64,000 nucleotides of DNA, taken from positions 248,001-312,000 of the forward strand of contig CM045763.1 of the NCBI GenBank assembly GCA_025200525.1. Reading direction: 5' to 3'. A program made the translations under genes and the position numbers. Below, one piece after another: positions 11,406 to 24,489 of this stretch. Below the pieces are notes generated by a model. It had not been told where the DNA came from. It saw nothing but the letters and a program-made list of their open reading frames with translations, and ran no database searches. The stretch's first letter is position 1, and each line of letters begins with the position of its first letter. Source of the stretch: Camellia lanceoleosa. Lineage: Eukaryota > Streptophyta > Magnoliopsida > Ericales > Theaceae.

Positions 11406-14239
11406 CTGCATTTCTCCAATTTGCTACAACAGAGAACAAGAAGGGGCATGGTAATGTATTTGCAAGATATGTGTGCACAACCGCCCTCCCTATCATTTCA
11501 TGATCTGAAGGGAGTGCGATTCTCGACCCTCGGGCCACTAATCACGCATCTCGATGCATGATGGCCAAAGAGGCAAGATTGCACATTTCAATGTAAATGA
11601 ATGCACAAAAAGACACATAAAGCCTTGACCTCTATCATGCACGATCAAGAGAGTCGACGACCGAGAAATTAGGCACATTTCATCACTTTAAGTATGAAAT
11701 GTCCCTCGTTTCTCGTGTTCGGATTAACACCTAATCCAAACAAATGCAAAGCAATTCAAGCATGCAAACATGTAATGCAACTCAAGCATGCTCAACACAA
11801 TGTAATGCATGCATTCACAATGCAATGCAATATGAGGAACCTAATGGCATGCATACATAATGCAATGCAACATAAGCAACCTATCAATGCTAACGGCATG
11901 CATACACAATGCAAGGCAACATAAGCATTTCAACGCAAAACAAACAACAATACAAGCATGATGAAATGCAACATAAGTATACATTAACAATGCAACTCAA
12001 GCATGAAAATATGATGTTGAATGGACTTAAACTAAAAAGGGACAGACCTCAATCATGCCCAAATCAATGGCCATAATGCTAAAAAGATGGCATGAAATGC
12101 AAGGCAAGCATGCACATGCTGTTGGTCTTCAACTAGACATAAGATCACAAATCTCAAACATGAGCAAGGAGTAACGAATGTGGAAGTGTAACAACACTAA
12201 ATGCTCTAAAATTAGATATGAAATGATGCCAAATCATTCAAACAATACAAGCATGGCATGCTAGGGTCCTTAAGCATTAAAGCTAGCAAAGAGGACTATA
12301 CAAGAGACATGTAATACATGGCACAAATGCATGAACCAACCATGGACAAAGCTCAAATAGGTCAAAACAATGACCACAACATGCTAAGATGGGGGCTCAA
12401 ATGTCCAAGCATGCATGCATACATACTAGGCCATAAGTAAGGCAACAATGCACAACCCTTAGAGGCACTCAAAGGGTGAAAGAAATGGGAACATGGCAAT
12501 GCTATGTGCTCTGAAATAACATGGTAAATGATGCCAAATCATGTACATGATACAAATGAAGCATGCTATGGTGCTCAAAACTCAAAGCTAGCAAGACCAA
12601 TTGCACTACAGCTATGCAATACATGAAGCATATGACCAAGGAAACCCAAAACAGTCTTTGAGCATGTTAAAATGATGCTAAAACATGTATGGAAGGAAGC
12701 CAAAATAAGCTAGCATGGAGGGCCAAAACATGAATCAAGCAAGGGCAATAGGGAGGATTACACTACACCTCCTAAGACCAAGCATGAGGTGGCTTCACCA
12801 ACAAAAATTAGAGTTATATCATGGCAAAATAACCCTAAAAACACACTGAAGTGATAGCTCGCAAGCTTAGGCATGAAGGCATATGCAATGGCTCATGTTT
12901 AGGGCATAAAGGACCATCCCCTCAAAGCATTGAAAGAGTGATAAATGCAAGTGTATGACCACACCACATGTACTGAAATCACATTTCAAATGATGCCAAG
13001 TCATGAAAATAGTCTAAGTAATGCATGCTAATAGACTCAATACACAAAGCTAGTGAGCAAGATTGAACCATGGCTATACAAAGCAATGCATGCATGACCA
13101 AAACAACACAAATCAGAGCTTAAGCATGCTAAAACATGGACAAAAGCTTCTTAGAGTTAAGCCAAAACATGTTAGAATAATGGTCCAAAAGCAAGGTGCA
13201 TGTTAGGCTAGTAAATGGAAATGCACTACAAGTGCATGGAGCATGCATGGGACCATCAAAACAACCCAAAAAAGATCTAAGGCAAGTTAAGACAACACCA
13301 AAAATTTACTAAGATGGACTCAAAACATGCTAGAAAGACATGCTACTTCCTGAAGCACACAAAGCTAGTTTGTAAGGATTACACTACAAGTGTAAATAGC
13401 ATGCATGTAGTGACAAAACCAAGTCAAAATAGTGGTATGCCATATCAAAATAACCCCAAAAACAAGTCGAGAATAAGCCAACACAAGCTTAACAAACATG
13501 CTCAAACATGAGGCCAATAAAGCAAGCATCCAAGACATAAGGAGAGGGAATGACCCTCTCCTATTTGGGACCTCAAAACACCATTTCCACCACTGAAATT
13601 CCTCTGAGTTTCAGTGGTGAGAAGGCCAAAAGGAGGTGGTCCCAATAGCTTAAAAGGATAGCACAAAAACAAGGCTAAACAAGGCACAAGAGGGGGTAAA
13701 CCACCCTTAACACCAATAAGGCCTTAAACAAACATTTAAAGCATCAAAAATCAAACCTTTTTGCAGTAGAAAGTTAGGCCTAAAACAACATGCAAGTTGG
13801 GCCAAAAACTTAAACAAAAACAAGGGTTTTAAGGGTTAGAAGCTCACCCTTGTAGAACCACTTTAGAGCAACAACTCCAGCAGCTCTTTTGGATCAAAAC
13901 TAGTCCAAGAACTCCCAAACCAACCTCAAAGGGCCTCAGCAACAAAAGGGTGGTGTTTGAGTGTGTGTGTTTGTGTGCAATAGTATGATGAAAATGCACT
14001 TTCAAGCACAAAAATGAAGAAGAATAGCAATATAGAGACAAAGGTGTATATGTATAACTCAAGCACTTTTTTCTGAACCTAAGGCAAGAGGGGGGAGGTT
14101 CTCTTTTATAGAGAACCAAAGGTTAAGCTTGTTGAACAAGCTTAGGCCTAAAGCCATCCCTCCATTGTATGGAGGATGGTTTCTGTGCCCTCCAGCTATT
14201 ACAGTTGGCTAGAAAATATCTCCAAAAAGGTGATAGAAA

Positions 14240-14960
14240 GCTACCGACCACTTAAAGTGGTCGGCCAGCTACTTACACTGGTCGGCCGACCAGTGAAAGT
14301 GGTCGGCCAGGGAGGCAAGTGGTCGGCCATGGTGGAAAGGTGGTCTGCACACTGAAAGCAAGCTAGTGGTGTGGTGGCCGACCACTATTGGTGATCCAAA
14401 GACCAAGAAAACCAGTTGGCCGACCAGAAAACTAGCTGGCAGGCAAGAAAAGTGGTCTCCAAGGGGAAGAACTGGTCTCCCATCCTCATTCCACCCTCCA
14501 AGCAAGGAAAACAAGGTTTCTGCCAAAAACAAACCAAAAGGAATGCAAGACAAGAGTCCGTGAGGTTAGGCGCGCAGCCAGAAGCCTCGAAAACTAGTCT
14601 ACAGGCACCAAAAGTGATCAACGAGGGAAAAGTGGTCTCCCAGACCACAGTGTCCCTCTAGGCAAGGTCAACAAGGCATGGTTCAAAAACCAAGCCAAAT
14701 GGAGAGCGTTAAGCGGTCCCGAAACAAGACGCACGACCGAAGGCTTTGAAAATCAAAAACTAGTCTCCAAGTGAGAAAAGTGGTCTACGACCACAAAAAA
14801 GGGGTCTACAGACCTCTCCTTCCCTCCAGGGAAGAGAAAACAAGGTTCGGTTCGAAACCAAACCAAAAGGGAAGCAAGACAAGGCGCTCGGCCAAAGGCT
14901 CTGGAAACCGAAAACTGGCCTACCAGAGGGAAAAGTGGTCTACGACCACAGAAAGTGGTC
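14240..14960. repeat. GTGGTCGGCC / GTGGTCTCC repeats, right side of the LTR
   Basis: From 14240 to 14400 the phrase AGTGGTCGGCC recurs six or so times, including GGTCGGCCGACCAG, with inverted partners CCGACCACT. From 14450 to 14960 weaker repeats of AAAGTGGTCTCC and AAGTGGTCTACGACCACA follow. This is a GC-richer, palindrome-rich island in an AT-rich LTR. It matches a CCGGCC-rich island at 31950-32050 in the other copy. Confidence 0.6.
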
Positions 14961-15167
14961 TACGGACCTCCCTCTCCCCCCTAGGCAAGGAAAACAAGGC
15001 TTAGTCCACAAACCGAGCCAAAGCACAAAAAGTTCAGAGGCCCGGAGGCAAGGCACTCAGCCGAAAACTCCAGAAACTCAAAATGAGCACTACATGCACT
15101 ATCACCGAGCGCTCAATCGATGACGTCTGAGTCTTAAGGTCGATCAAAAATGGGGTTCTACAGTGCC

Positions 15168-15670
15168 CAATCCTAATGAATTCTGCGTAGTTTCTGCTTG
15201 ACTGGTTGGGCCTCAAGGTCGAGAGGGATCTGGTGCTGTACAATCTCAAGATCGATTCTAGGCATGTCTTCGTAGGGCCCATGCGAAAACATCTTTGAAA
15301 TCTTTTAATAAAGTGATTAAACGTTCGCGTTCCTTCGAAGACAACGTGGACCTGATCTGGACCAAACATGGCTCCTTTTCAATACCCACATTAATGGTAA
15401 TGATTTCATCAGCACAGGGTTTAACAAATCTCTCCTCCACTCGATTAATCAAGTTTTTCAAAGCCAGAGGAATTTCTTCTTCTTTGTTTTCATTAAAATT
15501 CTGAAAGTCTTGGTCAATGCAATAAATAAGCAGCATAGAGAAGTACTCAAAATCTGCAGCGTTCTCATTCAAAAGTTTTGACTCCTCGGTTACAACCGAC
15601 TCAAAAGCAAAAGAAAAAGAGGACCTTGATAGGACTTTGGCATCCGGGTTACCCCACCCCCCCCCCCCGA
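15168..15670 (-). pseudogene. Ogre-like pol, region between protease and RT
   Basis: The frame 15572-15258 reads EEEIPLALKNLINRVEERF, then EIITINVGIEKE and LLKDFKDVFAWAL, the segment that leads into RT in Tat-lineage polyproteins. After a frameshift near 15262 the neighbouring frame continues through DMPRIDLEIVQHQIPLD and PVKQKLRRIH to the edge of the inserted LTR at 15167, with one stop. A run of about 13 C at 15653-15669 (G on the coding strand) probably adds a frameshift. The part between this and the protease (15670-16320) has no clear frame. Confidence 0.75.
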
Positions 15671-16328
15671 CGGAGAAATGCCAGACTCAGACTCTCAATA
15701 CTGACTTGAATCTGATTCTGACTTCACAGACTCAATGGAATCAGATTTTGGCTCATCACCCGATTTAGAACTAGAAAGAAAGCCTGTCTCCAGCTACCAA
15801 GTAAGACAAGGTGCCCTTGATGCATCTAGCAGTTGGCTCAACCCCCGATTCTTTCCCAATCATAGAGATAGTAAAGTTATCCCCCAAGTTCTCTAAATCA
15901 GTCACGGGATCTGTCAGGAGATTAGCCAGTGCTGCCCCTACTCCAGGCTCGCTACCGTTCGAGTCATCTTCTGTGCTTTGGTTAGCTTTGCTGTTTGGTT
16001 CAACCCTTTCCTCATCACCGCCCTCATCATTATCTTTCAGCTGATGGTCAAAAAAGATCTCGAACCCGAGGACACGTTTATTCGAGGAATTAACCCAAGG
16101 CTCGAGAAAGCCACAAAAAGGGAAATCCTCTCTCTCTCAAACAAAACGATTGTTGAGTGTACCCCGGATTGGCCGGTGAATGAGCTCATACTACTTTCCA
16201 GCTCTCTTGGCTTTTGCTCTGCCCCTCATTTCTTTTTCTTTTCTGATACAGTCCTCTTTGGTGGGCACATAGCCCAATCAAAAGGCATACGGGTTGTGTG
16301 GCACCTCAACTGATGTCGTAACACCTTT

Positions 16329-17251
16329 CTAACCACTCTTTCCAAGTCCCATTCCTGGGACATGCCGCAGTTTGTTCATAAAGTAGATGGACTGGGCAGT
16401 AACATACATGCCTTCGTCCACAGCCAGTATGGTCTGCACAACTCGGGCCTCAGCCAGAGTGAATCTTGAAAGGAACACATCTTCATTCCCATGGTTGATC
16501 TCTAGTACTAGCGTAGTCACCTCTAGAGGTGGATGGATGGATGCATTCCTAAAAACAGTGGCCACTCCTCCCTCATGGGGATACTTCAACATCTGATGAA
16601 GAGTAAAGGAGACAACCTTCACGTGATGTAACCAAGGCCTTCCCAACAGCAGGTTAAAGGTAGCCGGTACATCCAGGACGTGAAACTCGACCTCCTGCTC
16701 TGACAAGCCCACTTGAACTCGCACTTTCACTGTGCCCATGACCTCTTCACTCGTATTGTTGTACGCCCGTATCACCAGGCTATAGGAATAAAGTCCGCCA
16801 ATTTGAGGCCAACCGCGTAAGCAGTACGGGAAGGAAAGACATTAATGGCAAAACCAGTGTCTACCAACACCACTAGTACCCACTTCTCCCTACATTCCAC
16901 AGAAATGTACAACGGTTTGTTGTGGGCCGAGCCTTCCGGTGGCAACTCTTTATCAGTGAAAGTGAGCATTGGTTTGGCTCCACTTGGAAAGACCATGCCC
17001 ACAAGCTGCTCAAGCATAGTATCAATGGACCATTGAGCCTTATCCATTACCGACAATACTGCATGTTGGTGCACCCGTGAGGCCATGAGAAGACCCCAGA
17101 TAGAGATATCGGCTTGGATTTTCTTGAGTTGCTTCAACACCAACTCCTCTTCTAGCTCCTTTTCTTTTTGTTTCTTGACCTCCCAATCCTTTCCAGATGC
17201 ATCTTCTTGATCCAAGTGTGGCGGCTTAAAATACCGTCCACTTCTTGTCAA
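16329..17251 (-). pseudogene. Ogre-like aspartic protease with G-patch
   Basis: The frame 17251-16772 starts TRSGRYFKPPHL and has a charged linker; near its end it has the retroviral protease motif VLVDTGFAINVFPSRTA with the DTG triad intact. A frameshift near 16775 moves to the frame 16775-16329 with AYNNTSEEVMGTV, FNLLLGRPWLH (the second protease signature) and, at the C-terminus, VPGMGLGKSG, a G-patch motif described in Ogre-type polyproteins. The polyprotein is split only by that frameshift and by stops outside these domains. It lies between gag (right) and pol (left). Confidence 0.83.
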
Positions 17252-17272
17252 ATGGTCTATCTCTTAGGCATA

Positions 17273-19756
17273 CTAGGAATTATCCGGGGCGCAGCCGCCC
17301 CAGTCTTCATCAGTATGGGCCAAATGCAGGTCGTTGTCATCCCACCACTCGCCCTCAGTTGTTGGCAAACAGTTGTCTAGCTCCACTCGAAGCATCTTCA
17401 CGGTACAAATATCCCCCTCAAGGCGATATGTGATTGTGGTTTTTAAGTCGACGACTCTTTCTTTCGCAAACTGCATCAGTGCAGCTTCCTGTTTAGCATT
17501 TATGGTGTTCTCAGTACCCACTTCCTGGGTTGGGTTTCCCACACATGTGCCCTCTGAAAATTTCCCCTTTTCATCAGCATTTCCGGCTACTACAACTGTC
17601 TCTGCTTCCTTTTGCTCTGGTCTCATCCCAGTTTCTTCTTCTTTGTCTGGCTCATCACTCAGCCATCCGGTATTATTAGTTGATCCGTTTAGGTCAAACC
17701 AACCAATCTGTACATCTCCCTGATCATGCTCATCAAAGAACTACAGGTTGTCTAAGTCCTATTCGAAGTCTGCCAAATGATCTAACCCTTGACTCGAGTC
17801 GTCCTCCCTGACCACATTGATGCCTACTGAGAGTGGCAGCACCACTTCAGGCTTGATGTGATTGGTTGGCACAATATAACAACTCGGGTCATACACTCCT
17901 TCAGATAAGTCCCTGAGACACTCTGACAACAGACTAGTACCCTCCTCCGAGATCGACCTCCCTTCTATTGCAAGTGTCATCACCACAGGCTTAGGTTGAG
18001 ATGTGGACGTGTCCATCATGCACAGATCTGTACCTTTAGGAATGAACAACGTCGGTCTTGGTAGATGGGAAGAGGTAATATATACACTGGGGTCATAGGG
18101 GGTGGCCAGTGTATGGATCAGGTTAAGATTTCGAGGTGAAGGAACTTGATTATGGGCCAGGAGTGGGTTTGTGGTCACATTTAGTTTCTGGGGTGGTGAG
18201 ATCACCTTGTCGTCAATGAGATCTTGAATCTCATGATGCAATTAGAAGCACTAATCGATAACATGACCATGCTACTGGTGAAAAGCACAGTACTTTGCAA
18301 GGTTATGTTTGGATGGGAGAGGATCCGACAGTGGGTGAGGTTCTAAGGGTTTTAGGTGCCCTTTCTTGACTAACACCTGCATGGGTTTGGAAAGAGTCAT
18401 GTACAATTGGTTAAAAGTCCTTTGAGGTCGGGTAGGGTTGCATGATGTTTGTGAGCTTGTATTGGCAAAGGGGTCGGCGATCTTGGTTGTGGTGACAACA
18501 CTTACATCCGACAGCCTCACAACTGAGCTACCACTGGTAGCATTGGAACTGTGAACAAATGGCCTCTTGGCCGACTCCTTCTCCTCTGTAATAAGCCCTT
18601 GCTTCATGGCATCCTCAATTTACACTCCCATTTCATGGAGCTCGGTGAACGTAAATAGATGTAGGACAATCATCTTCTGCAGCAACTTGCCATGCAGATT
18701 CTAGACAACCATCCTTATCTGATCTTTCTCAGAAGGCCTCGTGGTCATCATCGAGCCTTTAGCTCTCCATCTTGTCACAAATTCAGAGAAACCGTCATTC
18801 GGCTCTTGGCATGTCACCTCGAGATCACAGGTTGTGACCTCGATTTGAGTGTTGTAAGAGTGCTAAGCAATAAAGGCCTCGGTCATCTCTTCCCAATTCT
18901 GTTTGATGGAATCCTCTAACTTGGCATACCAAATGGCCGTTATACCTGACATGGTGCGACCAAAGAGAGACAGCTTTTGTAGTCTAGTCAAGCCCATCAG
19001 CCACAAGATATCTGAAAACAAATGTAGGTGAACCATTGGATCCCTAGAGCCGTCGAAACGGTCTATGTGCGACATTTTAAACCGATCCGGTAATGTAACT
19101 GCAGAATCAGTACACCTATCTTCTATGTGTGGGATGGAGTTAACCCTGTGCACCCTTTTAAATAGTTTCTCTAGTTTATTGACCTTAAGCGCAGTTAGGT
19201 CAACCTCAAACTTGAATGGAGCCTCGGTCTGATAAATTGGGGCTTTAGATGCTTGTGCTAAGATTGGCTCTGCCGGATTGCCTTAGTTTTCTTGAACATT
19301 GGCAGTATGAGTCATGGCTCCAGGTGCTGGGATAGCTGCAGTAGGTGCATGGGATGCAGAGGCCGCAACCGGCTGTGGTTGCTGTTGTTGTAGTCTGGTT
19401 ATAACCCCAACATGATGGGCTGTGACTTCGGCCTGACGGGCTGCATCTTGCTACAATGTTTGAACTGTTTGTTGCAATTGGAATATAAATTCCTCTATAT
19501 TGGCCGGAGGATACTGTGTCATTTGAACATGTGACTGGTCTTGAACTGGACTGTAAGTAAACAACTGTTCCCGAACTGAACTAAGCATAGGTGAGCTAAG
19601 TGGCGATTGCTGTAAAAACCAGACAGGTGAATTCTGCCTAACCTTCCTCCATCTTGTAACCGGTGAGATCGAAGCAAACACAGGCTGTCCCCGAACAAGA
19701 TCCCCGACTTTGCAAAGGCTTCCGACTCGAGTCCAGAGTGCTTGGGGGATATCCAA
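17273..19756 (-). pseudogene. Ogre-like gag, broken
   Basis: Successive frames give an N-terminal region rich in Gln and Pro (19756-19330), then the capsid-like region 19153-18863 with PDRFKMSHIDRFDGSRDP, LFSDILWLMGL and FGRTMSGITAIWYAKL. After a stop it continues with an EFVTRWRAK-type core (about 18800-18750) and VEDAMKQGL-like sequence. The C-terminal part (18607-17759) has FNQLYMTLSKPMQVLVKKGH and KYCAFHQ..HGHVID, the modified zinc-knuckle region seen in this lineage, and then RLHHEIQDLIDDKVI. At least four stops interrupt it. The stretch 17626-17273 continues as acidic spacer sequence before the protease. It would package element RNA in an intact relative. Confidence 0.8.
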
Positions 19757-20450
19757 ACCTTCTGAAGCTATGGTTTAAACTACCTAGCAAAAATAAATAA
19801 AGTAAAAAAAGCAGCAATCAGAAACCGCACAGCACCTTAGCTAAGATGCTATCAACACAGACATAATCAAAGCTGTAGGACTGTACTCCATGCTGAATTA
19901 TGCCCCAAATCAGATACCACTTGTGCAAATAATGTGTACATTCCTGTACAGTTTCACTGTAAAGCACATACTAGTTAAAAAAGAGCCAAAATACCCCTAT
20001 GATGGGGTAGGGTTACCCTGTCCTAGTTTCGGCAGGAACTAGGGTTCACTATTTCAAACACGTGGTTTCACACAATCCTGTATTAGGGTTAGCATCCTAT
20101 CCTAGTTTGGAATAGTCTCTATGGCTTCATTATATGCAACTAGGCCAAATGGTCAAATGGGTACCTTAGCAAGACTACCTAATATACCTCTCACACCTAA
20201 CACCGAGAAGTGAAAGAAGGATCTAACGATACAGTGGTAGTCCAGATCCAAGGGTTATGTTCCCAACATGGCAGGGCCCACAACCGGTCAGCCTTTTGGT
20301 AAGCTTTTGGGCAAGCCTCTGACAAACCACCTAGGAATAGTAGTCGGCAAACACAATGACTTAAGCACACCAATGCAAATGCAATGCAAAGAACATATAA
20401 GTGTAGATAAAAATTCACATCATGAAGTTTCAGTTAAGTTCTCTAATTTT
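19757..20450 (-). other. Leader between primer-binding site and gag
   Basis: About 700 bp of AT-rich non-coding sequence lies between the primer-binding site and the first gag frame. No extra ORF upstream of gag, as reported for some Ogre elements, could be recognised. Confidence 0.5.
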
Positions 20451-20466
20451 CCCAGCGGAGTCGCCA
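20451..20466 (-). promoter_or_regulatory. Primer-binding site of the Ogre-like element
   Basis: The minus strand reads TGGCGACTCCGCTGGG five bases inside the LTR end (20472). This form is common in Tat-lineage elements and would pair with a tRNA 3' end to prime minus-strand DNA. It fixes the element's orientation and marks 20472-26178 as its 5' LTR. Confidence 0.85.
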
Positions 20467-22022
20467 AAAATTGTAGCTCAACTTTTTGTGCTCCTTTTGG
20501 AAGACGATAAGCCCTATAGTTCGGACTCCAGTGGTTCTAAATCTGATTCCATGAGTGCAACATGAAATAGATAAACACAAAAGTGTCCAAATTCGGCAAA
20601 TCTTTTGGAAAATCGATTTTGAATCAAAATGCCAAAAATGGACTGCTTTGCCAGATACAGAGTCACCACCTGAATATTTTTTATAAATATAGGAAACCCA
20701 AGACTCATGTCAAAGGCCACTTATCCGTCATCACCAAGAGTGTCTTGGCTTAGGAACTTAGGTACGAGAGGGGAAGGTCATGAATTGAGCACCCCACTCG
20801 CCCGATCAAAGATCGGCCTCTACTAATCATGATGTGATTCTTATTTACATTATATGCTCTTGTTTTGATATTAGGCTAATTTACTATGTGATGCACACAA
20901 GTATAGACTAGTTTGCAAAATTTGGAACATTTCAATTTCATGTTTGTTTGAAAAGAGTTTGAGTATGTACCACTTGACAAAGTGATCTCATACGTACATT
21001 TAGCCAAAATATCCCAATTTAAGCAATTAGCCTTCATCCACAGGCATTCAAAAGTTATATCAATTAAGCACTTAGCCTCATAGAAAGCATGCTTGCCAGG
21101 GTAACAATCACACACATGCGATATGCTAAAACAAATAAAAGCTTACCCCAATTCTTGAGGCGAGCCAAAAGAGAGAAACTAGTTAGAAAAATGCATAATC
21201 AAAACTAATGAAATATACCTAATGCAACACATATAATATGCAATTTAATTGGCTCTGCTACTAGCTATGAGATGTGAATCAATTCAAGGCATACGGTCTA
21301 AGCATGTATTCACAGAATTTAAGCAATAACAATGCTTTGTTAGAATGATGAACTGAGCTTCATGCATGCAAGACAAGTGGATGCAAACATGAGAAATGCT
21401 AAAAGAAACATGATGTGCTATACTAACCATCATAAGCAAGTAAATAAAAGGGAGAAAGACGTGGGGTTAGAAGACATACACATTATTACAACTGTGCCCT
21501 CGCACATGAGGGTCCAAATAAACTAACTAGCTAGCTAATTACTACGAATTAACTAACTATTACAAACCAAATGAAATACACTAACTATGCTAGCTAATTA
21601 TTACAAGTTGGATTTAACTAATTAATTACACTAACTAATTAATTACAACATGAATACAACCAAAAGAAATAACTAAACTAAGTAATTAATTGCTCTAACT
21701 AATCAGCCTTGAGAAGTGAGGAATACTCATGCATGCACGCGAATTTTCACCCGATAAAGTCCCCTATTTTGCTGCCAGAATACCTCTGTTGCACAGTTAG
21801 AAAATTGCACTATTTTCCACCTCAGCCTCTGCTCTATTCTGTGCCAAAAAAGGTACTGCTTGGTTTGACAAAAATGGTTGGCAGGCCAGAAGTGGTAACT
21901 AGCTGACTACTAAAAGTAGCCTGCTGTGCAATAAAAGCGACATGCCAGCCACTAATGCTTGGTTCCCCCTGCTGCAATAGAAGGCATACAGAGCACAAAC
22001 AGAGTATTTTCAGGGAATGTTT

Positions 22023-24489
22023 TGTCACGACCCAAACCCGCCCCTATGGGTTTAGCACCGTAACCGATGTCTGAGATTACCAAGGCTGCTAATGATACTG
22101 ATAGAACGAGTGCGAGGGCATGGCAGAAGCCAAAACAATAAATAAACAATGTCCAATAAGCTGTGACAGTCTGTATGCAAAAAAAAATTTCATGCATATA
22201 TATAGTCAGTGACAAAACAGTACGTACATATATACAACCATTCAGTTCGGGGACCTAATCCCTATTAAACAGTAGTAACAGTCTATACAGTATACACAGT
22301 AGACAAAACAGACACAGAGACAGATGGGGGAAATAAAAACACCCCTAAGCCATAGCTTGGCAAGCTCGGAACCTCGCGGTGAGGCACAGTGCTTGGCTTG
22401 ACAAAAAGGGGAGTCTAATCCACACTCCTAGCTCCGATCTGGTGCCTGAACACCTACATATATATATAAACAGTGAGCTAAAGCCCAGTGAATAACATAA
22501 ATGCGTAAAGGGGTTTAGAATGAATGTCCTTACAGTAATGAAAACAGTTCATTGATTCAGTATGTCAATCATTCAGTCATTCAATCATATGTGGTACATC
22601 CATTAGTATAGCAGTACAGTAAACAGTAGGTCTTAAAAGACCGAACAGTAAATGATGGCCATCAATCAGTAAACAGTAGTGGTTCCAACAAGGGAACCGA
22701 CAGAGATCTCTGTAAAGATAAAGATGCTTGAATTGCTAAGGATGCCTGTCTGATTGAGAATATAAGACATACATTCATTCAATTAAGATGTCGTAATTGA
22801 AGATGCAGTTCAATTGTTCAGTAGACAAACATTTTTGAACATATCATTACACAGTAGTTGCTCACGAGTTACAGGCTCTGATAAAAGCTAGAGCGCATCG
22901 ATCGCCAACCCCACACGGTTCTGATTGAACACACACTAAGCTATACAGTTGGGAAAGATAATAACTTAATCCCTAATTTGCCTCGGTGTGTTCTACATCT
23001 ATACCCTCATTAAGATGTCTTAAACATGCCCTAGGAATGCCTAGGATGGAAGGAGGATGCAAAGATGCACTTTTAAACACTTTACAAAATTTTCAGAAAA
23101 CAGAAGTTCCGCTCGAGCGTAGGTTTCCCCGCTCGAGCGGACTTGCAGACAAAGGTTTCCACTCGAGCGTCACTTACCACGCTCGAGCGGACTGCAAAAC
23201 AGTCAAAAGTACTGGATGCTCAAAAATTACGCTCGATGGGCGCTCGATAGCCGCTCGAGCGTAAGACACAAGGTCCCGTTCGAGCGCAGGTTTCCCCGCT
23301 CGAGCAGACTTCAAAACAATGCAAAGTACTGGGAGCACGAATTTCCCGCTCGAGCGCCACTTTCCCCGCTCGAGCGGGAGTCCAAAATCTGGAATTCCCA
23401 GATTTGAACTTCCAAGTTCAAATCAAGTTTCAATGTACCCCATTCGATTCCCTTGGGCCCATCTTCTAGAAAACATTTGTAAATACATGGAATAACATAA
23501 TTTAAAGCTCAATTTGTAAAATCAAGGCCCAAGGGTAGTTTAATTAAACTCAATTTCAAACCAAATTTTATGAATATGAAGAACATGCGAACATGCATGA
23601 AATTGACCAATTCAAAGCTCCAAATACATGCTCAAAAGAGTCTATATCTTCAAAAACATGGTGAATTCATGGTCCATTGTAAAAATATGAGCATGCATGT
23701 GAGGAATTATGAACCACAACCTCAAAACTTCAATATATATACATGCATGCAACAATTAAGCTACAATACAACATTATAAGCCATGTCTTGGCTCTATCCT
23801 TTAACAATCCTCTAAAACATGCTAAAAGTGACTCAAATTAAACACAAGAAGGTACAAGCTCTACCTTATGTCTTCAATTATAAGAATATAGAGTCAAGTT
23901 TGCAATCTCCTCTTTAACTCTTTCAATTCCTCCAAGCTATACACAAGATGAAACCAAAATCCCTCCTCTCTCTCTCTCTAGTTGGCTATATCAAGGGCAA
24001 AGGGGCTGAGGAAATGTTTTTGTTTGAGTGTAATAAGGCTCAAAGATGTCCTAGGTAGTGGCCCACTCACAATGGCAATTTGGTAGATAAGGCAGCTCAT
24101 GCAATTTCGTTTAATTTATATAATTTATCAATATTGATCCAATTTAATCATACTAAATCAGTTTTCAATTAAATATACCATAAAATCGTATGTATTCCAA
24201 CGATCTCAAAACATCAATCAATTCCTGGTTCGGCCGCCGACAAGGCCTTCAATTGCAGTTCAAACATAAAAATAAAAATAAAAAAACATGAACAGATAGT
24301 CAAACAGTCAAACAGATAGTCAAACAGTCAAACAGATAGAAATGCATTTAAATAGATACAGTCAATCAATCAGTTTCAGATTTCAGTCGGTTAGTTCAGT
24401 ATTTCAATCAGTTCCATTACTTATCATAATCAGTCTCAATTTAGCAATATTCGGTAGTTAATCGGTAAACAATGATGAGGGTTGTTACA
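22023..24489 (-). mobile_element. Tekay/Del-like solo LTR nested in the Ogre-like LTR
   Basis: A 2467-bp block starts TGTCACGACCC and ends TTGTTACA, flanked by the exact 5-bp duplication TGTTT (22018-22022 and 24490-24494). The surrounding LTR sequence continues across it. Its start, its CGCTCGAGCG array and its 3' region (GGCCGCCGACAAGGCC near 24230) are related to the chromovirus LTRs at 49751-52286 and 57048-59546. It carries no coding region. Because it lies in the 5' LTR of an element that is itself inserted in another, it is among the youngest layers of this part. Confidence 0.92.
23111..23376. repeat. Paired CGCTCGAGCG palindrome array
   Basis: GCTCGAGCG-type motifs start at 23111, 23131, 23161 (variant ACTCGAGCG), 23181, 23253, 23278 (variant GTTCGAGCG), 23298, 23348 and 23368. 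GCTCGAT variants sit at 23231 and 23242. Four pairs are exactly 20 bp apart (23111/23131, 23161/23181, 23278/23298, 23348/23368). The same pair spacing occurs in the chromovirus LTRs. Confidence 0.9.

Larger units (their letters stand above)
9754..15162 (-). mobile_element. Ogre-like solo LTR (5.4 kb) inserted in the RT gene
   Basis: The block starts TGTAGACCGCCC and ends TTCTACA on the plus strand (TG..CA). It is flanked by GTGCT (9749-9753) and GTGCC (15163-15167), a 5-bp duplication with one mismatch. The pol frame reads LKIKEEV on its left and the conserved region just before that on its right, so the LTR sits within the RT domain. It matches the LTR at 20472-26178 and the one at 28330-32269. 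At 5409 bp it is in the size range of Ogre LTRs. The interior is AT-rich with CATGC and AATGCAA-rich stretches (11740-13500) and palindromic GGTCGGCCGACC motifs near both ends. No gene was recognised in it; the open frames are short and not conserved between copies. Confidence 0.88.
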
